Source: Cryptomeria japonica (lineage: Eukaryota; Streptophyta; Pinopsida; Cupressales; Cupressaceae). From it: a stretch of DNA of 62,000 nucleotides. The DNA lies in contig NC_081412.1 of NCBI RefSeq assembly GCF_030272615.1, forward strand, positions 341,249,370 to 341,311,369, read 5' to 3'. Below the pieces are notes generated by a model. The model did no database searches. It worked only from the letters and a program-made list of their open reading frames with translations, and was not told the DNA's origin. How positions within the stretch are numbered: position 1 is the stretch's first letter; every line of letters starts with the position of its first letter. The position numbers were made by a program, and so were the translations under genes. Shown piece after piece: positions 44,452 to 53,361 of this stretch.

Positions 44452-47400
44452 TTAAATTTGGCACAAAAACCTAGGAGACATAGACCAATGACAATTAAGA
44501 TGCCATGTCATGTATAACAACCTTTCATCTAGAATCTTATTCCCTTTCCCATGCTCCTTTTTAGCATATGCAATGAATCTTGATACGATTCCTTCGATCT
44601 CAGCAATTGGAATCTTAGGAAGATTCTTCATTCTTTCTTCCAAGTGGATGACCTGATCAAATGCCTCGAGAAGAGCAGCGTCCCATCCAGGTTCAAGTTC
44701 CTTAGTCTTTTCAATCAAGAGCATGGTAGCAAACATCTGGTCCTGTTGCTCATCTGTGATATTAGCGTCCTTGCAAAAGATGACCTTGATTCTATCCTCT
44801 AATTCCTGCAAATCCACATCTGTCTCAACTTCGATCCTCCTATCAAGAATAGTACGCAGTACCTCAAATACTTTGTCCTGGATTGGGTTGATCACCTCCT
44901 CAACATGGCTACATCTAGTATTGATGTCCTCGAAGAGAACTTCCTTCATCTGGAGTAAGGTTGACCACTGAAGTAAACTGTGAGGTCCTCCATCCATGAT
45001 CTTTTCCTGCGCTAAGACCTTCCTTGATGTTTGTTTGATTATTCGCAAGACAGGGATGATAACATCTTTGGTATGAGCAAAAGCGGCCACTGTTATCATC
45101 AAGTTGTGGATGATTTCAAGAACCTGAATAGCTCGGTGAATGGTCTGCATCATTCTTGTTGCAAATTCCATGGCGACTGTATGAGATTTATCCATCCAAG
45201 TACTCATACGCTGGACCATACTCCTGAATCTCTCTGCCTCACCAATTGATTGAAGGGGAAGTGCCTGTATGGGTGATCTTGCTGGATCCTGACGTCCTAA
45301 AGGCTGATTGAGATGATTGAAATATGCTCTCCATGCACCTCTCTCTCTCTCAAGCTTTCTATTCTTCTCCATTTCCTCTCTAAGCTTGTCTTTCAAGGCC
45401 TCAAATGAATCGGTGGCATCATCCATCGTCTGTTCAGCTGTGGATGGACCTAGCTCAAATGTCTCTATATCATATTCCTCTGCTAGGATCTCACCTTCAT
45501 ACTTGTCCACGGCCGGTGTAGCTATCTGTAATTTTCTGGATCCAGTCTCATCTCTAATCATCTTGGACATCTTGGTAGCCTTCCTCTTCTCTGTCACTTC
45601 CTGGGAATGTCCAACAAGGCTCTCTAAATCAATCACATTGTCTTCGTCCTCGATCACAATCACCTTCGTTAATCTTTCCTTCAACCAATCTGGGATAGCC
45701 GATCTTGTCTCTTTAACCTGTATCTCCTTATGCAATGCTTCTTCTTCTCTAGGAGGAGATGTTACCTTGTCATTGTTCTTGTCTTCATGTAACTCATAAT
45801 CTTGGAGAGATCCACTTGGTGACCCTTGAGATGCCTGTCCTTCTTTATCATTCTGTACCATTGACTCCATAGACTCTTCTACTTCAAGTGTCCTATTCTC
45901 TTGTCGAGAAGATGTGTCGGATGAGCGATCTTGGTTGGCCCCTTGTTTCTTCTTGGAAGATTCTTTCTTCTCAGGTCTCTCTTTTCTCTTTGAGCCTCTT
46001 GGATAGAGATTGCCTTCACTTGCACTTCGAAGGTTACCTTCACCTGTATTTCTGGGATTAGGATTACCTTCGTTTACACTAGCTCCACCTTCGGCTGGTT
46101 TCTCTTCCAAAGTGAAAGTCATAGCTATGCCTTGCTCTCTCAACTTCTGATGCTGCACATCAACCCATTTGCGAGTACAAGACAAGACTGGAGCCATCAA
46201 AGCATCTAGATCCACAACCTCGGGCTCATTCCAATCTAACCTTACTGATTTGCTTTCTCGATCATAGGATGACTGGAGATGTCTGCCACTGTCCTGAGCT
46301 TGGTCGGCCACTCTGTAAATCTTGCATTTCCTGATGAAATCCAAAGGCAATCTAGAATGCATCTTTCTTTTCACTTCAAGATCGTCTAAGAGATTCATCA
46401 TAACATCTTCTATCTGAAACTCATGCTTAAACTTCCTACCGACTGTCTCCTCTATATATCCATGTGGATCAAAGTTCTCCCTCAAGGCAAAGAATGAAAA
46501 AGAATACAAAGCTAACTCCTTCTCTGCGTCATCCATGGCTAAAGCATTAGGACATACCTCAACTGAATTGCCCAATATGATAGGTACCAGAACTCCATTC
46601 CCATGCCTGTGTCTGAACGCCTTCGCATAAGCTGCCAACTGTCTTGTTACCTCAAGTAACACTATTCTGTCTGTCGGATATCTCGGCAACATGTATGGAG
46701 GTGAAGGACATCCATGAACTCTGATATAAGTAAACTTCGGAAATTGGATAAACCAAGCACCGTACCTCTTTACTAGTTCCTGTGCATCCTGAGATAATCT
46801 GTTGTGAATCCCGCCTTGCAACGTCCTCGTGATGTTCATTGTGAAGGTATCATTAACTAACTTGTAGTTGCTTCCTGGCGGATGATGCAAGTGAACATGG
46901 GAATCACAAACTCTGACCTCGCCAGGTCCTCTTCCAATCACTCCTCTGTGAGGTAGTCCTGCGTACTCGAAGCTCCTGATCAAGGCATAGATGACGTATG
47001 AACTCATGTGGAAGGACTTGGTAGCCTTGAGTCTCCTCAACTGTACGTCCAAGCAATGGCTAATCATTCTAGCCCAATGTATTGTTCCTTTTCCCTGAAC
47101 TATCACCTGGATAAAGTAGAACATCCACTTCTCAAAGTAGAAGGCTTGAGGTGCTCCTGTGACTCGGTTGAGCATTGTAATCAAATCTCTGTACTCCTCC
47201 TGGAAATCAATCCTATGTGGTGTGTTCGGAATCTTGCTCAGGCGAGGACGACTCTTGAGTAACCAGTTCTTGTTGATGATGCTTAGACAAGCATCTGGAT
47301 CATCTTCGTACATGGACCTGGCTCCTTCTATGCTCTTGTAGACCATATCTCTGTGCTCTGGAAGATGGAAAGCCTCACTTATAGCTTCCTCTGAAAGATA

Positions 47401-47727
47401 AGCTAAAGTGTTTCCTTCCTTGGACACGATCGTTTTGGATTGAGGATCATAATGACGAGTGCACTCGATCATCAACTCATGACATTGTACTGCTGGAGGG
47501 AAGCCGGCTGCCTTAATGATGCCACTTTCAATTATCCTCCGGGCGACAGGTGATGGCTTGCCAATGTAAGGGACCTCTCGAAACTTCTTCGTACTGAAGT
47601 TGCCCAAGTTGGTATCTCCAATGTTGCTCCATTTAGACACGATCTTGGTCTCCACTTCTTCGGTCTTTTGATCTTCCTTCATTAGAGCTGGACGACTGGT
47701 GGATGCTCCCGCCTTCGGGGTCGCCAT
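44452..47727 (-). CDS. Antisense ORF of giant LTR C, unknown retroelement protein
   Basis: 1091 codons without a stop, from MATPKAGASTSRPALM. I choose this ATG over one 13 codons upstream because C2 conserves it. Residues about 25-500 look globular, with SEEAISEAFHLPEHRDMVY, DLITMLNRVTGAP, FPKFTYIRVHGCPSPPYMLP and YPTDRIVLLEVTRQL, all shared with the decayed B2 ORF. About 555-760 is polar and low in complexity, with a lysine-rich RGSKRKERPEKKESSKKKQ that could be a nuclear signal. A coiled coil follows (KDKLREEMEKNRKLERERG, about 795-815), then a helical C-terminus. It somewhat resembles plant mobile domain or 'putative plant transposon protein' families; that link is unverified. No polymerase, integrase or nuclease motif is seen. 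Confidence 0.8.
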   Translation of the reverse strand: MATPKAGASTSRPALMKEDQKTEEVETKIVSKWSNIGDTNLGNFSTKKFREVPYIGKPSPVARRIIESGIIKAAGFPPAVQCHELMIECTRHYDPQSKTIVSKEGNTLAYLSEEAISEAFHLPEHRDMVYKSIEGARSMYEDDPDACLSIINKNWLLKSRPRLSKIPNTPHRIDFQEEYRDLITMLNRVTGAPQAFYFEKWMFYFIQVIVQGKGTIHWARMISHCLDVQLRRLKATKSFHMSSYVIYALIRSFEYAGLPHRGVIGRGPGEVRVCDSHVHLHHPPGSNYKLVNDTFTMNITRTLQGGIHNRLSQDAQELVKRYGAWFIQFPKFTYIRVHGCPSPPYMLPRYPTDRIVLLEVTRQLAAYAKAFRHRHGNGVLVPIILGNSVEVCPNALAMDDAEKELALYSFSFFALRENFDPHGYIEETVGRKFKHEFQIEDVMMNLLDDLEVKRKMHSRLPLDFIRKCKIYRVADQAQDSGRHLQSSYDRESKSVRLDWNEPEVVDLDALMAPVLSCTRKWVDVQHQKLREQGIAMTFTLEEKPAEGGASVNEGNPNPRNTGEGNLRSASEGNLYPRGSKRKERPEKKESSKKKQGANQDRSSDTSSRQENRTLEVEESMESMVQNDKEGQASQGSPSGSLQDYELHEDKNNDKVTSPPREEEALHKEIQVKETRSAIPDWLKERLTKVIVIEDEDNVIDLESLVGHSQEVTEKRKATKMSKMIRDETGSRKLQIATPAVDKYEGEILAEEYDIETFELGPSTAEQTMDDATDSFEALKDKLREEMEKNRKLERERGAWRAYFNHLNQPLGRQDPARSPIQALPLQSIGEAERFRSMVQRMSTWMDKSHTVAMEFATRMMQTIHRAIQVLEIIHNLMITVAAFAHTKDVIIPVLRIIKQTSRKVLAQEKIMDGGPHSLLQWSTLLQMKEVLFEDINTRCSHVEEVINPIQDKVFEVLRTILDRRIEVETDVDLQELEDRIKVIFCKDANITDEQQDQMFATMLLIEKTKELEPGWDAALLEAFDQVIHLEERMKNLPKIPIAEIEGIVSRFIAYAKKEHGKGNKILDERLLYMTWHLNCHWSMSPRFLCQI

Positions 47728-48266
47728 ACCTACACAACATTTCATAATAAGAACTAGATTTTGCAATGTATAACATAGATTAGATTAATTTTAGGAAACT
47801 TCATGATAAGTCCTTGAGTTATCATTTCCTAAATGACGATTGAGCTACTGAGATTCAAAATTTCAAAATTCAAAAAATTTCAAGCTATGACGATCAAAAA
47901 TTTAAAACAAAACAAGAAGAAAACGCCATACCTCACTTAAGAGCTTAACTCTAAAATGCAAAATAAAGAGAATCGCCTAGGCAAAGTTCAATGTTTGAAG
48001 CTTTTCCATGTGATCCCTCTTCAAACGAACGTCCACCTAACAATTCGCCACCTTTGGGGGTCTTTGACGTAGTCTTTTGCAATTTCGCTCAACTCTAATC
48101 AAGGTTCGCACTCCCCTTGGAAGATGTTCGCACCACTTCCTTTGAATGGAAATTCGCACCTTGCTTAGAATAGAAATTCGCTCCACTTTGAAGACAATTC
48201 GCACCTCTCCAAATCGCATGTGAAGGATGTTTGAATAATGATTTGAAAATGAAATAAACACCTCCC

Positions 48267-48272
48267 TTTATA
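48267..48272 (-). promoter_or_regulatory. Antisense TATA box of C
   Basis: Minus-strand CCTATAAAGGGAGG, 540 bp upstream of the ORF start at 47727, conserved in C2 (21918-21913). The palindrome array begins about 320 bp further upstream. Confidence 0.65.
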
Positions 48273-48589
48273 GGCGCTCACCTCATGCATTACCTTAGGC
48301 CGACTTGGTAATTAAAAACAAATCTAAAATAAATTTAAAGGCCGACTTTTGTAAAAACAAGAGATTCAAGCGCTCCAAAATTAATTATTATTTAAATTAA
48401 TAATTAATTAATTAAATGCCTTCGTTTTTAATTAATAAATTCGATTTTTTTTTAAAGGCAAAAATTAATTAATAAATGCTTTGCGCTATTTTTAAATGCT
48501 ATCTTTACTTAAATTTATCGATTTTTAGCATTTAATAAAATTCAAAAATGTTTTAGCGCCAAAACTTGGAGAGGTGGAAAGATACAAAC

Positions 48590-50525
48590 CATATCGCTCT
48601 GGTCCCTGACTGAGGGATAGGAGCGAACTTGCATTTTAGCCTTGATTCTTTTACCTTTTACGTTCAAAATCTCCATCTTTACGTTGAAACTGGCATGTTT
48701 GCAAGGAATCTCGAGCTTGATCGACTTGATTTTGTGGATGAGTGCCTCCTGAGGTTGATATCGCCCTGGTCCCTTGGTGAGGGACAGGAGCGAACCTTAT
48801 GTTTTCTCCTTGACCTTAGCTTCTTCGATCACCAATTTTCATCATGAGGAAGAAACAACGTTAGTTTTTCACTCCACGCTTGCTTCACTTGGCTTTTACG
48901 AGGCACATTTGAAGTTTGAAGGATTTTCGCCCTGGTCCCTTGGTGAGGGACAGGAGCGAACCTGGTGCTCTAGTCTAAATTTGCCGTCCTTCAACCTTTG
49001 CTTCTTGTTCATTGCCTTCCAAATGATATCTTCGACCTAATATAATCTTGCTTTGACATGATCTTTGAAGGAAAATGAGTGTTTTAATGAAAATCGCCCT
49101 GGTCCTTGCCTGAAGGACAGGAGCGATTTAGCTTCTTGGCTCAATTTGATCACCTTTTGATGTTTAACTTCCTCGCATATTATCTTCCTAAGGACACTTT
49201 GACCCTGTGCAACCTTGTACGTCCTTTACTTAGCGTGATTTTTGGAAGAACTGGCCGATATAATGAATATCGCCCTGGTCCCTGACTGAGGGACAGGAGC
49301 GAACTTTGACATCTTGAGCTCATCTTAGTTTCCATCAATTTGCAATCGCCTTCACAATGTAAAACGGTGTCATTTGATCCCTCCTGAACGTACGAAATGT
49401 GATTAACATTCAAAATTTAAGCCTCCATAGAAATTTCGCTCTGGTCCCTGACTGAGGGACGGGAGCGAATTTAGGCATTTGGTGCAAATTGTTCATCATA
49501 TTAACTTGTAATTGTCTTCAAAGTGCAAAACGATGTTCTTTACTCCCTTTCAAACATTTAAAATGTGAATGGCAACTTAAATTTGGCCTCATTTGAACAT
49601 TTCGCTCTGGTCCCTGACTGAGGGACAGGAGCGAACTTGAGCATATAGTGCAATTCCTTCATCTTTGGCGGTCCTTGCAACTTCGTTCTTCGTCGATACA
49701 CCTCAAAATGTCCTTGCCAGCTTGTATCCTGACTTAGAGTGGTTTAAACTTGGGAGGAAGGCAAGATAAATACCATTTCGCCCTGGTCCCTGGCTGAGGG
49801 ACAGGAGCGAATTTGATGTTTTAGGCTCACTCACACTTTGCTAACTTCCAAAACTATCTTCAATGGACTCGACGTGGATCCTTTCACCTATTCTTGGCAT
49901 GAAATTCGTTCTAACTTAGTGAAAAATTGACCTAAGGCAAAAATCGCTCCGGTCCCTTACTGAGGGACAGGAGCACCTAGGCCAATATAGAGTTCATCAG
50001 GCGTCCTGCACTCTTCAATTTGTCTCCAACAGGTTCGTTACGCCTTCTTTGTTTGTCTCGAACTCAAAACTTGCTTGATCTTTGCCCAAAACATGCCTCA
50101 TGAGGAAATTCGCTCTGGTCCCTGGGAGAGGGACGAGAGCTACCACTGAATTTCGCCCTGATCCCTGGCTGAGGGACAGGAGCGATTTAGCTTCAAAGTC
50201 ATGTTTTCCTCATGTTTGCGCTTCCAACCTATATTCAACTGATGAAACATATTTCCTTTGATCTTCTCAAATCGTCAAATTGTTCAAATCTTGCAAGGAC
50301 AAGGCAATGTTTGATTTTGAGCTCCGGTCCTCCACTGAGGGACAGGAGCGATTTTTGCTCCTGGCACATCCCCGTGTTTGTAAAATTCTTCAAATTATAT
50401 TCAACGGAAAGAACATGCCTCCCTTTATCATTTCCAATCCGAAATTCATCTTGATCCTGCAGAGACAGTAAAATTTTGAGAAACAAGCTCCGGTCCTTCA
50501 CTGAGGGACAGGAGCGATTTTGCTT
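48590..50525. repeat. Phased palindrome array of C
   Basis: Thirteen 33-bp imperfect palindromes with arms TCGCYCTGGTCCCT and AGGGACAGGAGCGA. The TGGTCC-equivalent positions are 48600, 48767, 48933, 49100, 49276, 49442, 49608, 49784, 49950, 50116, 50159, 50325 and 50491. Steps are 167, 166, 167, 176, 166, 166, 176, 166, 166, 43, 166 and 166. The spacers are much more diverged than the palindromes. It is located upstream of the antisense promoter. Confidence 0.9.
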
Positions 50526-50971
50526 CCCCAGGCCAAAATATCAAGATTTTGGGATTTTAATCACTTCACAAGGCGAAAACAAGTCATTTCCAATGCCCGG
50601 GATCAATTATCAAAATTTTCAAAATTTGGTCAAAATTACTCAATCGGACAAAAAATCAAAATCTCATCATTCACACTTAGACAAATTTGGACTCTGCATT
50701 CAAAATTCCAATTGAAACTAGACCAACTTACTCAGCCTCTGGCGAATTTACTTTATTCAAAATTGCATCCTACGAGAGGAGGCTCAAAAATTCAAAATTG
50801 GACTGGACTCTGGCCTGAAAACACAGTAACAGAAACCCTAAGGTTTGACCCTAGTCCAGACAACTGGCACACTAAACCAAAACCCTAAAAAGAAAAGCGA
50901 AAGGCGAGCAAAAACGAGCAAAAAGAGGGGGCCCCCATTTTAATGGGGCGATGTGTGAAATGGTCACAACA

Positions 50972-51275
50972 GGTAGTTGATGTTTGTTGCTTGGTTGGGC
51001 AAACAGAGATTGTGAACAAATGGTTGGAGGGCTATTTCACAAAAGATGTTTCAGAGCAGCAGAAGGCACTTGGACGCAATGTAGTTGTCTCTTCTGATTT
51101 GCCTCCTTTGGATGAGGAAGGGACGTTGGTGTTGGTTCCAGAAGAGATCATCGATCTTAGAGTGCGCTCTTTGAGGAGAAGGACAATCAAGGAGTATTTG
51201 GTGAAGTGGAAGAATTTGCCTATGGAGGATGCTACTTGGGACAGTGAGGAGATTTTGCAGCATCGAGGCTTGTGA
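50972..51275 (+). pseudogene. Chromodomain fragment of a Ty3/gypsy integrase (element A)
   Basis: Reads SDLPPLDEEGTLVLVPEEII, then DLRVRSLRRRTIKEYLVKWK and NLPMEDATWDSEEILQHRGL. This is the C-terminal chromodomain of plant chromovirus integrases, which in that family is thought to guide insertion to particular chromatin (family knowledge). The zinc-binding and catalytic integrase parts are absent. The stop lies just before the polypurine tract. The frame joins 42891-43464 across nested element C. Confidence 0.85.
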
Positions 51276-51294
51276 TTGCTTGAGGACAAGCAAT

Positions 51295-51310
51295 CTTGGG
51301 GAGGGCGGAT
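51295..51310 (+). other. Polypurine tract of element A
   Basis: TTGGGGAGGGCGGAT immediately before the 3' LTR start at 51311. Confidence 0.75.
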
Positions 51311-53361
51311 TGTAATGTCCCCTTCTCAACAATAATCAGCTCAGTTGACCGTTAACCTATTCCGGAGATTCGTAGACTAGTCGAAAAGCAGAAATTAGGG
51401 TTTCCTACCTCTAGGAGGATGTTTCAACTTTCTGGGTTTTCAGAGAGCTTCGCGATGGTGTATCATGCAAATGACTCTGAAGACTTTTCCGGACTTACTA
51501 TTTTTAGTAAGCTGCAATGACTGCTCAGAATGTGGTAAAAATCACTTTGGAAACACTTCCTATTTTTAGCAGTATGCTATTTTTAGTAAGTACTAATTTT
51601 AGAAGTACTATTTTTAGTAGGAGTTCAGTTGGTCAGTTCAGATGGCTATTTTCGATAGGTCAGTTTCAGTAGTTTGTCTTCCAACATTTTTGGAGCTTGT
51701 TTTGGCAAGTATTTGTTGAAAAATGGTGTTTTAAATTAAATAATAACTTAAGAAAAAGGTTGGATGATTTATTTAAGGGGGATTGCTTAAGTTATATTGA
51801 TATCTAAAGTCATTTCCTTAATTATATGTTGGCGATTCTTGGTTGAGGAAATTTTTTTATAAGTGAATTATTGTTAAGGCAAGATGGATGCCTTAGGAGG
51901 AAAATAAGATAATTTTATGATATAATTCACTTTATCCATGGATGCCATAATAACTTTATTTGTCTATTTATTATAAAGTGTATTTGCCACCATGTGATGG
52001 GCAATTTTGGGAAAAATGAAATGAAATGCAAATAAAAGAAATTGGAATGTTGTTGTTTAATCCCATTTTGGAGGGAAAAGAAGTTCAATTTTAGGAGGAA
52101 GTTATAAATATGTGCCTTGGCCTTCATTTGAGACTATCCATGTTATTTGCAATGAAGTGCTGCTGAAATTCAAAGTGATTGCTTCAAAGAATGCATACCT
52201 CCTAGCTGGTTCTTGGCTTCTTACCTGAAAGATAGCAATTAGTTGAGATAGAGGACTATTCTCTACACTAAAGAACAGGTGAAATTCATTGTAGTAGGGC
52301 CATTTGATGTTTTCTGATGTGTTTTGGTGTGTTTGTGAGTTTTTCAGGTTGCCGGTTGGTTGTAGAGGTGAAGTGGGTTTTTCATCATAAGTCATAGGAG
52401 GACTTTTGTGTCCTTCTGGGTACTTTCTCTATCTTTTCCTATGGACCGGGCAATGCATTTTGCAAGGTTGTAGGGATTAATTTGGAGTTTTGAATTTTAT
52501 ATTGTAAATCGCCCCCTTGGCTGGCCGTACCATGTGGCTGAATGCTTCGGGAAGCATGCAAAAATCGTTTGGGTCAGCTTGCAGTCATTTATTGTTCTAG
52601 GCTTGGACGCCTACCTCCTAGGAGTCATTTGCATTCAGTTTCATGTCATTCCATCAAGTTTTGATGAAGTTATGAGTGATTTAGTATGAATTTAGTTGCT
52701 GGTCTGTGTTATGTAGCTTGCTGGAAAGATATATCAGATTCTGAAATTTGGAGTGTAAGGTTGTTGTTGGGGGTAGTTGGTCTTTTGTGGCTTGTGGAGT
52801 GCAATAAGCATTATTTGCAGCTTTGGATAGTGATATCTTTTAATCTTAAAATTCATGCTATGTAATGTAAAGCTGATTAGTAATACTAACAATTATTCTA
52901 TATTGAATTGTATCACAAGACCCACTGAATAAGTGGAAGAGGTTGGCTTTGCCGCCTATCTTATCTTATTGTATTGTTGTCCTTCCGCTGAATAAGCGGT
53001 TGTGTGGATTGTTATTAAGTTTAATTGTCCTCCCACTGCATAAGTGGTTGAGTGATCTATTTCCTTGTTGTAATAATCGTCCTCCTGCTGAAAAGTGGTT
53101 GAGTGATTCTTTTTTAGTTGTTCTTGCCCGCTAGAGAAGCGGAAGGAGTTGGCTTGCCGCCCGACATTGTAATTTCAGCTGATTATTGGAGCTAACGATC
53201 CCCTATTCACCTTATGGTCTCACCTTCCCACATTGGGCTCTTGGTGAAAAAGTAGAATGGTTCTCTTTCAGCAGTATTGAATTTATATTTCCTAACCTTA
53301 ACGGGTGTTTGTGATGTTTGAAAACTGGAAAAATTGAAAAAAAAAGTAAGGAATTATTTCA
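51311..53361 (+). repeat. 3' LTR of element A
   Basis: 2051 bp, TGTAATGTCCCC to GAATTATTTCA. Shorter than the 5' LTR because about 170 bp between repeated TCTGGGTTTTCAGA segments is missing (near 51430). TATAAATA at 52103; hairpins at 52922-52936, 52985-52999 and 53128-53142. Visible divergence from the 5' LTR is much higher than between the copia LTRs. Confidence 0.92.

Larger units (their letters stand above)
43465..50971 (+). mobile_element. Giant LTR C, with intact antisense ORF, TSD GGTAG
   Basis: 7.5 kb, starting TGTTGACGTGTATTTTGTAC and ending GTGTGAAATGGTCACAACA. GGTAG flanks it at 43460-43464 and 50972-50976. Layout: sense TATA (44310), antisense ORF (47727-44452), antisense TATA (48272-48267), palindrome array (48590-50525), right end. 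No terminal repeat is found within it, and C2 (20004-24131) shares both ends with its own TSD. By analogy with B1, which has a primer site, I read it as a solo giant LTR. It is the innermost and so the youngest layer of the nest. Confidence 0.85.
38159..53361 (+). mobile_element. LTR retrotransposon A (Ty3/gypsy-derived, non-autonomous), TSD GAGCC
   Basis: LTRs at 38159-40370 and 51311-53361, GAGCC duplicated at 38154-38158 and 53362-53366, primer site at 40372 and polypurine tract at 51295-51310. The internal region without nested C is only about 3.4 kb. It has a chromodomain next to the polypurine tract, as in plant chromoviruses, but no protease, RT, RNase H or integrase core. It therefore depends on another element for mobility. 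It is inserted in the antisense ORF of B2. Confidence 0.92.

Noticed and set aside
48590-50525. CRISPR-like regular array of palindromic repeats
   Set aside because: The repeats are about 33 bp with 130-bp diverged spacers in a plant retroelement; there are no cas genes and the near-identical array in C2 shows it is part of the LTR.
43465-50971. Reading C as a DNA transposon with TGTTG...CAACA inverted ends
   Set aside because: Only about five terminal bases are inverted, there is no transposase motif, and the related B1 unit is followed by a tRNA primer site.
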